Assembly (NCBI GenBank): GCA_903772945.1
Contig: CAICTM010000816.1
Span: 1 to 46,986 of the forward strand
Length of the DNA stretch: 46,986 nt
Source of the DNA: Seminavis robusta
Lineage: Eukaryota; Bacillariophyta; Bacillariophyceae; Naviculales; Naviculaceae
Reading direction: 5' to 3'
Below are positions 29,440 through 38,891 of the stretch, piece after piece (within the stretch, counting starts at the first letter, position 1; each line of letters begins with the position of its first letter). Both the position numbers and the translations under genes were made by a program. The notes beneath the pieces were generated by a model. The model was not told the DNA's origin. It searched no databases and saw only the letters and a program-made list of their open reading frames with translations.

Positions 29440-30509
29440 CTACTCGTTGTACTCAGCCGAAGAAATCTTCTGGAGGTTAGACGGAATGCGTTTGCGGACT
29501 TCACCATCCGATTTCTGCTGAAATTTGACTTGTTTGCTGGTCCAACCGCACACCTTGCCCTTGATCTTCTTCTTGCAAGTGGTCATTACGTACTGGTCCA
29601 AGGCGAAACTTCGCGGCTGAAAGAGTGGTAGAGAGTAGTGAGTCAAGAGCAAGGTTAGGCAACGGAGTTGAAAAAATGGATGAACAAGGATCGTTGAGCG
29701 ATGGAGGACTTCACGTACGTCTTTATTTGGGGCCTGCGGAACCAGAAGAACCCATATTTAGAAGGTGCAAGTTGGAGCAATGAGAGGAGGCAGGTGAGAG
29801 TTTTTGGAAGCTAGCGAGAGCAATGAGAGGAGGCCATCGGAGAACTCAACAAATGACTTACAGCAGTGGATGTTTCCCCGGTTGTGACGGCCAAGCCAGC
29901 GGTTACGGTTGTGACGGCTAAGCCAGCCAACATTTTGGTTGCATCCACCACTGATTCCTGATTGTTGAGAATGCCTGTGACAATAGACACCGGCACCATC
30001 CGCTGTGTGTATGACAGTGGCACCGTCTGTTCCGCTCGTTCTACCAGGCGCTCACAGACCGACAGCGGCACCATCGGTTCGTTCGGCGTAGACGCTTTTG
30101 CAGCGGCTGCTTCTTCCTTCTTTCGTTGGCGGTTTGCGCGAGCCCTTGCGTTCTTTGCTAGTCTCTTTGCTTCCTTCAAAGCGGCTGCTCTTGCGTTGGC
30201 TTCCTTCTTTTTTGCTCGACTCTTCTTTCGGCACTCGTAGTGTCTTTCCTTCTGCGCTTGTGTCTCAACACGTTTCTTCTTCTTCGGGACTTGCGTTTCG
30301 GTAGTAGTTCCCTTCTCCGCGACGGCAGACTTGGTCGACATGATCTCCTTCTTCGGGATTTGCTTCTCGGTACATGCAGTGGTTCCCTTCTCCGTGACGG
30401 CAGACTTGGTCGACATGATCATCTTCTTCGGGATTTGCTCCTCGGCAGTGGTTTCCTTCTCCGCGACGGCAGAGCTGGTCGACATGATCTTCTTCTCCGG
30501 GGTTTGCAT
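29440..30509 (-). CDS. Spliced basic, repeat-bearing protein of unknown family
   Basis: Proposed exons on the minus strand are 30509-29862, 29733-29719 and 29616-29440 (279 residues). Splice sites are GTAAGT with CAG at intron 1 (128 bases), and GTACGT with a pyrimidine-rich TTTCAG at intron 2 (102 bases). Intron 2 is a multiple of three without stops, so it could be retained. The N-terminus has tandem STKSAVAEKETT-type repeats, then a Lys/Arg-rich helix (KERHYECRKKSRAKKKEANA) with an ANRQRKKEEAAAAK region. A hydrophobic Val/Thr part follows, and then a C-terminal segment YVMTTCKKKIKGKVCGWTSK. The start at 30509 is the first ATG after the CTCACAAATT element at 30664. One more repeat unit is open upstream of that ATG, so the true 5' end is uncertain. 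It may be nuclear, by its basic runs. Confidence 0.5.
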
Positions 30510-30551
30510 TTCGGTAGTGGTTTCCTTCTCCGCGACGGCAGACTTGGTCGA
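30270..30551 (-). repeat. Four tandem units of 69-75 bases
   Basis: They encode STKSAVAEKxTTxExQxPKKxIM, 23-25 residues each. The first unit is cut by the proposed start codon, so it lies partly in the leader. Confidence 0.8.
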
Positions 30552-30663
30552 TATGATTGGTATTGGCTTGGATGATGGGTTGTACGGTGCGTTGATGGCT
30601 TTGTTGAATATGAATCGAATCGAATGATCAATCTGAAGCAATTTTAAAATTACTAGCTAGAGT

Positions 30664-30673
30664 AATTTGTGAG
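30664..30673 (-). promoter_or_regulatory. CTCACAAATT candidate start element
   Basis: 164 bases from the start of the element to the ATG at 30509, with no ATG in between on this strand. Confidence 0.45.
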
Positions 30674-31047
30674 CCATATTGAAGGCTTGTTTGGAACGGC
30701 GAAGAGGAACTTTCTGAAATTCAAAGCGCGTTTGAAATGAATTGAATCTTTAATGTTCAGGGGAAGAACCGCATTTTAAAGTTTAAAATTGAAAGCGCGT
30801 TTGAAATCGAAATCGGTTAAGTCCTACATAAATAAGCCTGCTATGCTGTTATCTCCCTCGAGCAACCTTGTTTCGAAGCTCCCAAGGCTAGACTGCTAAT
30901 AACAAGCCCACCAACACGAACCAAATACTGCGGTAGCAAGTATGAACTTCGGTTGTGTTGACAAGGAAAACGACAAGGAAGACGATCTGCAAGTCGTATC
31001 AAAGATATCCTAAATTGGAGCTAAAAAGAGCGATTGATTCGAAGAAC
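30674..31047. other. Intergenic, between 5' end of one minus gene and 3' end of another
   Basis: It holds a repeated phrase (AAAGCGCGTTTGAAAT at 30723 and 30792). Nothing coding is seen. Confidence 0.4.
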
Positions 31048-33633
31048 TCAGAACCCCATAAGATCCCTCATTCGATGAAAGTCCTTTCGTGCTTCCTTGT
31101 TCTGTTCAAAGGGATACTTGGCTCCAATGGCATGTGCACAAATAAAACCTGAGAGGAGGGACATGTCATGGCAGTTCCCGGGCGTTGTCCAGTTGGAACA
31201 ATAGTAAATTCCGTCACGTCCTTGGATCAAACGCAGACTGAGCTGGGCCATCACATTCCATCCCGAATAGAGGGGATGGGCACGAGCATGATTACCGGTG
31301 CCTCGAATCAGTGCGGGATCATAGGACTTGCCTTCACCCATGGCATGGCCAATCAACATGACGGGCTTTTGGTCTAGAGGCAAATGATATACTTCGTGTG
31401 TTTGGACTCCAAAGTTGTACTGGTTCTCGATATTGATGCTCCCATCGGGCCGCTGTGTGACCTCAACATAATTAGATGCCCGCTTGAGGGCTTCCTCACG
31501 GTATTCCTGCGGAATCACAGAGCCATCCGAATGCACAACCGCATGCATGTGTCCAGTGGAGGGATGGTGATCATCAGCGTAGACTGGTGTAGACAAGATG
31601 GTGTCGGCAAAGGTCAATTTGGAGTGATCCTTGTAGATGTTGCCCACGGCATTGGAAGCACAGGCAAAAATGACACGATCGACGTCAACGTAATTGTCAA
31701 ATTCGTCATAGACTCGTTTCTTGCCATTGGGCAGCACTTTGACTTCACGGACTCGAGTCTTTTCCTTGAGGTCTACATTTTCAACCAGCAAGCTAAACAC
31801 CTGACGAAGTCCTTTGCCAGCATCTTTCCAGGTAACGCAGCTGGTGATATTGCAATCGTTGGGTGACCGCACCGATGGTCCTTTCCATGTATTCGCGGGC
31901 GTAGGGTTTAGTGGGATCTGGTCTTCGATAATTGGTCCAAAGACTGCAGGGAAAGGACGGAGTTCATCGACCAAGACACTGGCAGTGTATTGAGGTGTAA
32001 AGACAATGTTCCACCAAGCATCACTTCCTCCAATCCACTTGTAGAGTGAATAGAGTGGTACGACAGTTAGCGGATTCAACAGTCCCAGTCCTTGATGGGC
32101 ATCATACATGGAAGGCAGGTCATTCCACCGCCAGGGGGCCCATCTCAAAGTAAATAACTGTGTCACTCGACGGGAGAATTCAACCACAGCATGGTACCTG
32201 GCAAAATCACCCTTGAAAATCTCTCGCAAAGACCCAGGGTAGACCTCGGGGTCACATTCCCAAAGCTGACCTTCATATCCAGGCACCTTGGAATTCAAGA
32301 GCCAACTAAGGGGTTGATGGACTGTCTCAACTCCGAGCTGGTCTAACATGCAAGTGTAGTTTTTGTAGTAAATGGGTGGCCATGCAGTAACAGAGACACA
32401 GGTGTCAACAATCGTATCTTCATTCCGGAAGGGTGAGAAGTCCCATTCGAACGTCTTGGCATTGCCACTAATCTGTTCGCGTGCTTCATAAAGGATGACT
32501 TGATAACCGGACTGAGTCAACGCCCAAGCAGCACTGCATCCAGCAATGCCTCCTCCAATGATAGCCACCTTGGGAACCGCTTCATCTTGAGAAGAAATCT
32601 TGAGTGGTTCCGATCCATTGGTGAATCCAGGCACTGTCACAGGCATGGCCCGAGCCAAGAGGCGTCCCAAGGGTGGAATAAACCAACCAATCCAAGAAAT
32701 CATCTGTCTTAGTGACATCCAAAAGGGCAAAGTTGCTGCCACCACCACGATGCGTTTTCGAGTTTCCCGCAACATTTTGGCCCTTCGTCTAATATGCACT
32801 TCCGGGGTGGTGGAATCACGAGCTACAATGGCTTCTTCTGGCGTAAGCTTGCCAACTGCCAAGGGTGCCAACCATTGAGCGGCCTTGTCAGTTTGTCCAT
32901 GAACAGTGAAATTGCCAAAGAAATGATCCAAATCCAATCCAGCCGCCGTCTTGATCATTTCGGCCCCACCAGGATGATCATTCACAAATTGCGTGACATC
33001 GTAGACAATGCCTTCGTAAGTGACGAGCATTTTGTCGCTGTTGGTGCATTTCTGAACCTCAGCCAAGGACATTTCTGGCAAGCCCTGGACTAATTCTTCG
33101 TCCAGATTAACTAGAACACGTTTTCCAGGCCCTGATTGACAAGTTTCTGTTTCTTCATTGCTTTCTTCTTCTTCTTTGCTTTTGCCTCCGCCATCGTCAT
33201 TGCTACCTCCAAACAGACGATTCCAGAGAGATCCACCATTGTCATTGATAGCTGAAGTTGCCAAAAAAACACCAGTAGAATCCAATTCATCTCCCTCATC
33301 AATGTCCTCAGTAGATTGATCCGTATTGCCAACTTCTTCCTCTTCCTTTTTGGTATCGGCTGGTAGCGACCACAAGGACAATAAAGATGTCACTTGAACG
33401 AAGTTGGTAGCACCATTATCTTTTTTAACGCTCCCAGCAATTCCTGTAGCAGAAGTCACACCAACACCTCCCACCAACACAACAGCGCTTCCGGCCAAAC
33501 GCCAAACGGTTACTTGGGATGTCAGACGCTGGGCTACCCTTGCTGTCACAAAGCTGCGACTGGCAGTGGTAGTCAGGCCCTTTTTGCCGGTAGCTGCCAC
33601 TTGAAGAAGAGCTCCCCGTGTTGCCAATATCAT
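31048..33633 (-). CDS. Cytochrome b5-FAD oxidoreductase (amine-oxidase-like) fusion
   Basis: An 861-residue single-exon protein. Residues 1-40 are basic and Ser/Thr/Ala-rich (RGALLQVAATGKKGL), like a mitochondrial presequence, followed by a hydrophobic segment at 43-68. An acidic linker leads to a cytochrome b5 domain at about 185-265 with the haem ligands His-Pro-Gly-Gly (H220) and a second His (about 245). A second hydrophobic stretch lies at 294-320. The FAD domain begins at about 355 (VAIIGGGIAGCSAAWALTQ, then VILYEA and GNAKT). Its later segments (SVTAWPPIYYKNYTCMLDQL, LSWLLNSKVPGYEGQLWECD, GHAMGEGKSYDPALIRGTGN) resemble the flavin oxidase domain found next to plant cyclopropane fatty acid synthases. 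A redox role on a lipid or amine is inferred; the b5 domain could deliver electrons. No methyltransferase domain follows. The substrate is unknown. Confidence 0.85.
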   Translation of the reverse strand: MILATRGALLQVAATGKKGLTTTASRSFVTARVAQRLTSQVTVWRLAGSAVVLVGGVGVTSATGIAGSVKKDNGATNFVQVTSLLSLWSLPADTKKEEEEVGNTDQSTEDIDEGDELDSTGVFLATSAINDNGGSLWNRLFGGSNDDGGGKSKEEEESNEETETCQSGPGKRVLVNLDEELVQGLPEMSLAEVQKCTNSDKMLVTYEGIVYDVTQFVNDHPGGAEMIKTAAGLDLDHFFGNFTVHGQTDKAAQWLAPLAVGKLTPEEAIVARDSTTPEVHIRRRAKMLRETRKRIVVVAATLPFWMSLRQMISWIGWFIPPLGRLLARAMPVTVPGFTNGSEPLKISSQDEAVPKVAIIGGGIAGCSAAWALTQSGYQVILYEAREQISGNAKTFEWDFSPFRNEDTIVDTCVSVTAWPPIYYKNYTCMLDQLGVETVHQPLSWLLNSKVPGYEGQLWECDPEVYPGSLREIFKGDFARYHAVVEFSRRVTQLFTLRWAPWRWNDLPSMYDAHQGLGLLNPLTVVPLYSLYKWIGGSDAWWNIVFTPQYTASVLVDELRPFPAVFGPIIEDQIPLNPTPANTWKGPSVRSPNDCNITSCVTWKDAGKGLRQVFSLLVENVDLKEKTRVREVKVLPNGKKRVYDEFDNYVDVDRVIFACASNAVGNIYKDHSKLTFADTILSTPVYADDHHPSTGHMHAVVHSDGSVIPQEYREEALKRASNYVEVTQRPDGSINIENQYNFGVQTHEVYHLPLDQKPVMLIGHAMGEGKSYDPALIRGTGNHARAHPLYSGWNVMAQLSLRLIQGRDGIYYCSNWTTPGNCHDMSLLSGFICAHAIGAKYPFEQNKEARKDFHRMRDLMGF

Positions 33634-35592
33634 GGTCAGAATGATTTGCTAATGATGGCGAAGACTTTCTAGTATGAGTCGAGGAGGTACTGCACACAGT
33701 TGTTTTGTGCCCACACTAGCTGGGTACTAGCTACTGGTAGTAGACGGAAAGGACTCGCATTATTTTGGTGGCTTCAGAAACAGAGGCTGATCCGTCGCCA
33801 CCCACGCAGAAATCGTGGCATCGACAATGACAGATTGCAACGGTGAAAAGATCGCACGCGACGCCTAGCTAGGCGGAGCCGGATTGTCTCTGAAATTCAG
33901 TCTTGGAGATCGCAAGCTATCCGCGTTGGGAAACCAGCTCGAGCAATGATCCAACTGGTGCGCCCATGGCGTGCTCATCCGTAATGGGTACCGCCACTAG
34001 CTAGCTAGTAGAGAGAAGGTCCCTTCCGAAGGATCCAAGAAACAGCAGAGACCACTGCCTACCGTACTATTAATAGCTAGCTAGCAACATAAGAGGCTTC
34101 CTACTGGTAGATCAGGTTGACAGCACATACGGTACTACATGTAGACGGGGTTCCACGAAGAACCTGATGCCTTTTACCCATACAGTCCCCACATGATCTG
34201 TTCCCCTGCTCATTGCCCTGAATATGCTCTTTTAGTGCTTGTGCAGTCTCTCCATACTGGCTTGGTATATTAATTAACGTATAGAGTATGAGTTTACAAA
34301 AACTGCTCCAATGATGACGCTTTACGTGACCGCAATGCTCTGCCCTCTGCCCAGACAGAGCAGGTTGCATTTCACATGAGGGCATCTAACAACATTCAGA
34401 TCCTGTCTCCGATACAAAAGAAGCGTGAGAACGACTCGGCTCTCACTCATCACTCACTCGCTCTGCAGTGGTGGAAACTCGCCATGGCGCGGCCAAGGCG
34501 ATCTTGGTTCGATGATGAAAGTTTTGTCACACTGGATTGCCCCGCGGTTTGGTTCTTACCTGATGCTCCAATTTGGCTGAGGCCGGTTTGGTGCCATGGT
34601 CGGTCGATACGGTCCTTCCCATGCCATGTCAGAGCTCACAGAAATGTGCAGTGACCTTGCTTCCATGCAATGGATGCGACTCTTTAGTTCGAGCGTGGCC
34701 GTGTCTTCGTATTCTGTGCGGCCATCGATCCGCATGGACGTTAGAATTGGCGACTGCAGAAAACTACAGCGGTGCCATTGGGGCCGCGCGACCTTTCAAT
34801 TTGGATGTCAAAGGCTGCAGCAAGATTCACGAAAACGGACATCGATCTGGACGTGGAGCCTGGCGAGAACAGGCGATGCACTGGCGGCTGGGAAGAGTTA
34901 CAGCCCTGTCCAATGCTTCCGATCTTCCTTCCAATAGTGAAATACAGGAATCTATGACTATCTCTAACATGGGTTCGCAATTATGACAAGAAGGGATGAT
35001 GATGATGGACAAGTAGCCCATTGTACATAGAATCAAGAAAATCCGGATTAGTGCCTTTTTGGTTGACAGCTTGACTTGACAACAGCTTAGAAATCCAATC
35101 ATCTTGGAAACAGAGTGTCATCGATCTTTGCTACTATCTGCTTTCCCAAGTGGATACCAACTTGAGCTCCAGAGAGCCAAGCAGCTGAAATTTTATGTTG
35201 CTGTGGCGTCCCCTTGAAAGATCCTCGCTTGAAAGATACTTTGCCCACGAATGAATGTCAACAACAGAGACGTGGTGTCTGGCCTTCACCCGTTTGAGAA
35301 TCGCCACCACACCAACAACCATGCATACTCGTATGCATGGATGCAGAGGAAACCACCTTGGTTTTCGCCCTGGTTCCTGACCTTTAATTTACTGTAGCAA
35401 TTTGAGTACAAACCTTCAAGGGAAGGTTGACTGTCGTTTCTTCAAAAATGTAGGATGGGGTACATATTACTTAAAGGCAACATCAAAGACTTAATGATTT
35501 TATCTCAATCGTGGAACCTGGGCGTTAACCGTCGGTTGGTTTCCCATAGTAACATACCTTCAACTTAGGACCGGTTCGGTGACCTCGGATTC
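33634..35592. other. Long divergent intergenic region, no supported gene
   Basis: CTAG repeats near 33999 and 34075, and a 22-base palindrome at 35319. Overlapping plus-strand open frames around 34490-34990 have no recognisable product; they may be remnants of an old coding sequence but I cannot identify it. Confidence 0.4.
35319..35340. repeat. 22-base palindrome CCATGCATAC-tc-GTATGCATGG
   Basis: Perfect 10-base arms around two bases. It contains CATGCAT cores of the kind bound by B3-type factors in plants; no function is shown here. Confidence 0.6.
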
Positions 35593-35649
35593 GGTCGTTA
35601 AGTAACCTCGACCTCGGCGTGCGCCTCGGTCTTCGGTTACTTAACGACC
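35593..35649. repeat. Hairpin of CCTCGG-rich sequence with 15-base perfect arms
   Basis: GGTCGTTAAGTAACC at 35593-35607 is the reverse complement of 35635-35649. The flanks and loop are made of CCTCGG/GACCTCGG repeats that pair further, imperfectly. It lies about 70 bases before the TATA box of the next gene. Confidence 0.8.
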
Positions 35650-35718
35650 TCACCCTCGGTCAACCTCCCTAACCTCGACCTTCCGGTCTCGGTTTCCTAA
35701 GTATGAAGGTCTGTTCTC

Positions 35719-35724
35719 TATAAG
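35719..35724 (+). promoter_or_regulatory. TATAAG box
   Basis: 190 bases before ATG 35909, which is the first ATG after it. Confidence 0.4.
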
Positions 35725-35908
35725 AACCCTCGGGCCTCATCAAGCATTGTGTTTGAGCCTTTGATTTTGTTCCCGACATCCCTCCCTCGATCCTCTGATC
35801 CTTTCGTTCTGGCGGACTATACTGGTAGGCAGAGTGGCTGCCAGCACCGATATCAAGTTTACTGTTTCCTCTTGTTTCAACGATCGGCTAAAGCAATTTG
35901 CAACCATC

Positions 35909-36601
35909 ATGTACAAGTCTCAAAAACGTTCGCCATGGCTTTGGCTGGCTTTGGCCACGGTTGTAACACTCCTCTCCACATCCAGTGAAGTCGTTGACGC
36001 CTTTGCTGCCAAGAAGAAACCAAACAACAAGAAAAAGAAAGGAGGCAACGCTGCCTCCAATCAAAAAGGTTTTGGTGCCGCTCCACCCACTCTCGAAGAA
36101 GTCACTGCCAAATTCAAGACGCGGTTACCCGATGACGCAGGAGCTGTGCCTTGTCCCTGTGGCGCTGGCCCAACCTACGCCGATTGCTGCGCTCCGTATC
36201 ACCAGCAAGAAAGATTTCCAGAATCACCCCTGCAAGTGTTGCAGTCACGATACTCGGCCTTTTGCTATCGACTGGTACCCTACATTATTCAGACGACGCA
36301 TGCGACTTGCCGTGATTTTCGCGACAACAAGGTGACATGGGCCAAAGATTTAAACCGAGATGGAATGTTCGATTCCTTTGATTTTATTGAGCTGCAACCA
36401 GGACCTGAAGAAATTGTTGGCAGCAAGGCTTACATTGACTTCACTGTCAGGATGCGGTCCAGAGATGGAGAACAGCAAGAGACGATTGTTTCTGAAAAAT
36501 CACTGTTTTTGATTGACCCAGACACTCAGATATGGTCGTACGCCAGCGGGGAAGTAAGGTCGGGAGTTCAAGGGCTGGAAGATACCATCTTGAATCAATA
36601 A
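35909..36601 (+). CDS. YchJ-family SEC-C protein, probably plastid-targeted
   Basis: A 230-residue protein. A basic start (MYKSQKRSPW) is followed by a signal-peptide-like hydrophobic run (LWLALATVVTLLSTSSEVV) and the cleavage-type sequence VVDAFA. In diatoms a signal peptide followed by a Phe at the cleavage site (ASAFAP-like) sends proteins to the plastid. A Lys/Asn-rich basic linker follows, as expected for a transit peptide. The mature part has the zinc-binding SEC-C motif CPCGAGPTYADCC and the YchJ/UPF0225 NTF2-like fold (LQVLQSRYSAFCYRLVPYII, QTTHATCRDF, FIELQPGPEEIVGSKAYIDF, SEKSLFLIDPDTQIWSYASG). Bacterial YchJ proteins have no settled function. The frame is open upstream but without an ATG. 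Single exon. Plastid location is inferred. Confidence 0.85.
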   Translation: MYKSQKRSPWLWLALATVVTLLSTSSEVVDAFAAKKKPNNKKKKGGNAASNQKGFGAAPPTLEEVTAKFKTRLPDDAGAVPCPCGAGPTYADCCAPYHQQERFPESPLQVLQSRYSAFCYRLVPYIIQTTHATCRDFRDNKVTWAKDLNRDGMFDSFDFIELQPGPEEIVGSKAYIDFTVRMRSRDGEQQETIVSEKSLFLIDPDTQIWSYASGEVRSGVQGLEDTILNQ

Positions 36602-37130
36602 TAAGCGGAAGCGACGTGTCGAGTCCCCTTTGCACTATGCGATTGCGGCATTTGGAGTTGTGCGCCTAATGAACAACCAACAGAAAGGAACGAAGGAGAA
36701 CGATTGAATCATTCAAATATGAAATCAGCTAGACAACAAAGGTCACATACATGCATGTATGTAAGCGATGTACATGACATTGTAGTCAACGGAGAAAAAC
36801 TACTTTGCTATGTGTACGGGTCAGTTGACATCCACCGAGCAAAAGTTCGACCTACATTGTGAACGTGTACTATTGTGGTGATGTTTGTCTTATATTTCGG
36901 TTTAGGGTGATGGGCTTACCCCTTAGTTTTCTATCCTATTCGTTTCTTATGCTTGGGCTCTCCACAAACTGTGGGTTCACGACTTGCTTCTTTTATGGAG
37001 GCTTTGGAAAGCTGGCGAGAAAACACTATCATTTCAGAGTTACTTTGGGTCGTACATGTAGGAGCAGAGGCTCAGTGCTAGAGCCTTTGATTTTCTTTCC
37101 ATATCAAAAGCATTGCTACCAGTTGGTTGG
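36602..37130. other. Gap between convergent genes
   Basis: It contains an 18-base perfect palindrome ACATACATGCATGTATGT at 36745-36762. No gene supported. Confidence 0.5.
36745..36762. repeat. 18-base perfect palindrome
   Basis: Alternating ACATACATGC and its complement; it could be a simple-repeat product or a binding site. Confidence 0.6.
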
Positions 37131-37985
37131 TTAGACATTTCGGAACGTGCGATCTTGGGCCACGCCGTGCATTGATTCAATCGCGTCTTTGGCAATGCCC
37201 AAATTTGATTCCATTTTGCGCTTGGCCATAGCGCGTATGGCCTCCTCTTTTCGGGTCGCCGTTTCCAAAATGAACGCCCCTCGCAAGTATTTTGCTCGAA
37301 GTGATGGGTGCAACGCTTTCCAGACCTCTGGGCTCACAAAGGAACCGCTTGGCGCTTTGTCAACGGGCGAATCTTGATTGCTGGGCTTGTCAGGATTGTT
37401 CATCGTGTTGTTGTGGGCCGATGGCGCAGTGGTCGCTGTCGGGGTGTTTGACAAAGCAGTTGCTCCATGGCTGGTAGCCGTTTCTCCTTTGCCGATCGCT
37501 GTGTTTCCAGTAGCAAAACCGCTTGCCGTATTGTCAACGGGCGAATTCGGATGCAGCAATGGATGGGGGGAAAGCTGGCCGTTGGCGAGCAGTCGAGGAG
37601 CCGCTGGTGCGATGTCCTGTAGTTGGAGTGCGATTCCGCAGCTGATGAGCCGATCTTGTTGATCCTTACTCAGCTTCAAGAAATTCGGCGAAGTGACCAC
37701 GGCTGTCACAAAGTCTTGGGCACGCAAGCTGGGAGCTACAGGAGCGGAGACTCCATGGTTGTTGGGCGCCATTGTCTGGTTTCCATTGATGTTTCCCATC
37801 GTATTGACAGAAGCGACGTTGGTGAGATTTCCTGCGACATTGTTGCCAGCCACGACCCTCGCAGTCTCCAAATCTTCCATCGCAAAAAGCACAGCAATTC
37901 GGCTTTGATCCTGTTCAGACAACATTTGAAAACCCGGCGAGTTTAGGAGTTCGCGTAGACTTTCGGTTTGAGGAATATCCGACAT
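37131..37985 (-). CDS. Protein with three copies of a short helical SPxF/V-xx-L repeat, unknown family
   Basis: A 284-residue protein. Three segments at about residues 16-41, 99-124 and 218-243 share the pattern Ser-Pro-x-Phe/Val-x-x-Leu followed by a polar helix: SPGFQMLSEQDQSRIAVLFA, SPNFLKLSKDQQDRLISCGI and SPEVWKALHPSLRAKYLRGA. They are joined by Asn/Thr/Ala/Pro-rich linkers. A fourth relative is in the 14245 gene (DPNVLKLLSPTQRGHY), also followed by a helical Lys/Glu/Arg stretch. The C-terminus is basic (RKEEAIRAMAKRKMESN). Function is unknown; the repeats could be protein-binding helices. ATG 37985 is the first ATG after the CTCACAAATT element at 38205. The longer open frame upstream to 38312 is rejected because it would start before that element and reads as Arg/Gln-rich filler. 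Confidence 0.65.
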   Translation of the reverse strand: MSDIPQTESLRELLNSPGFQMLSEQDQSRIAVLFAMEDLETARVVAGNNVAGNLTNVASVNTMGNINGNQTMAPNNHGVSAPVAPSLRAQDFVTAVVTSPNFLKLSKDQQDRLISCGIALQLQDIAPAAPRLLANGQLSPHPLLHPNSPVDNTASGFATGNTAIGKGETATSHGATALSNTPTATTAPSAHNNTMNNPDKPSNQDSPVDKAPSGSFVSPEVWKALHPSLRAKYLRGAFILETATRKEEAIRAMAKRKMESNLGIAKDAIESMHGVAQDRTFRNV

Positions 37986-38204
37986 GATTTCTTCGTAACG
38001 TCGGCTTGGAGTTTCTTCGCTTTGTTGCCTCTTTCTCTGCGACTGGTTTCGCCTGCGTTGAAGGAAAGCTCTGTGTTGCTTGATAGGTATGAGTGTATTT
38101 GAAGGATTGGGTTGGCTTTGATGGCTGCTTCGACGCTTTCTTCTTAGTGGACAGAGCGGCTGCTTTTGCTTTTGTCTTCTTGACTTGGTTTGGTTTGTCA
38201 ACGG

Positions 38205-38214
38205 AATTTGTGAG
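38205..38214 (-). promoter_or_regulatory. CTCACAAATT candidate start element
   Basis: 229 bases from the start of the element to ATG 37985, with no other ATG between. The flanks CTC and CGTTGAC resemble those of the 14208 copy (CTCCTCACAAATTCGGTTTG). Confidence 0.45.
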
Positions 38215-38891
38215 GAGAAAAATGAACTCGTCAAAACGTCTCCCTCGGAAACAAGAAAAATCAAAAACCGAAAAAAATCAAATCGAACGAGTTCAAAACG
38301 CCATGTGGACATTCCTTGAGCCTTGAGTGATACCGGTACCGGTACTACGTAGCACCCAAAAGCTAGCTAGCTAGCTGGTGGTACGGTAGGGGACAGGGCC
38401 CTGTAAATGTTGCCACAAGATTCTGAGGACCATGGCGATGGACCTGCAACTGAGAGGAGGGAAAGGAGCAAACTGTGGTACTCGGCAATGAAGATGAGCG
38501 CCGAGTCGGGCCTCATCATTATTTCAAGATAGGAGCGGCTTGACTCAAGGGCTTGACAGTACGACTGTACTACCATAGTACGGTAGGGTGGGAGGAGTAA
38601 AGGACGCTGCAGAAAGAGAAAAGGGGGACACCGCACGGCGGCTGCGAGAGATGCAAATCGTTTGTCAGAGCAGGCAAGCTGTGGCGAGCTAGCTTAGTTT
38701 AGCAGCTCTGCGTCGCAGCCGAAAGAGGTGATTGAACGATTGAATCAATCAGAACGCCCACAGGTGGCCACGTGTACCGGTAGTGTGTGAAGAGAGAATG
38801 GAGCTTCCGGCTACTGGTACCAGGTACAGTACAGAGAGGAGGTGCTTTCTTGCTACATACTAGTACATGTATTGTTACAAATAATTTACAG
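38215..38891. other. Intergenic with TACCGGTACCGGTA and CTAG repeats
   Basis: Two overlapping TACCGGTA sites at 38331-38344 and an AGCTAGCTAGCTAG run near 38361. No gene supported. Confidence 0.5.

Noticed and set aside
34490..34990. Overlapping plus-strand frames of 90-137 residues
   Set aside because: No domain, frames interleave, and ATG contexts are poor. They could be a remnant but cannot be supported.
37986..38312. Upstream extension of the three-repeat gene
   Set aside because: It would begin before the CTCACAAATT element and encodes Arg/Gln filler. Another frame there (KKTKAKAAALSTKKKASK) looks just as coding-like, so a frameshifted older N-terminus is possible but unproven.
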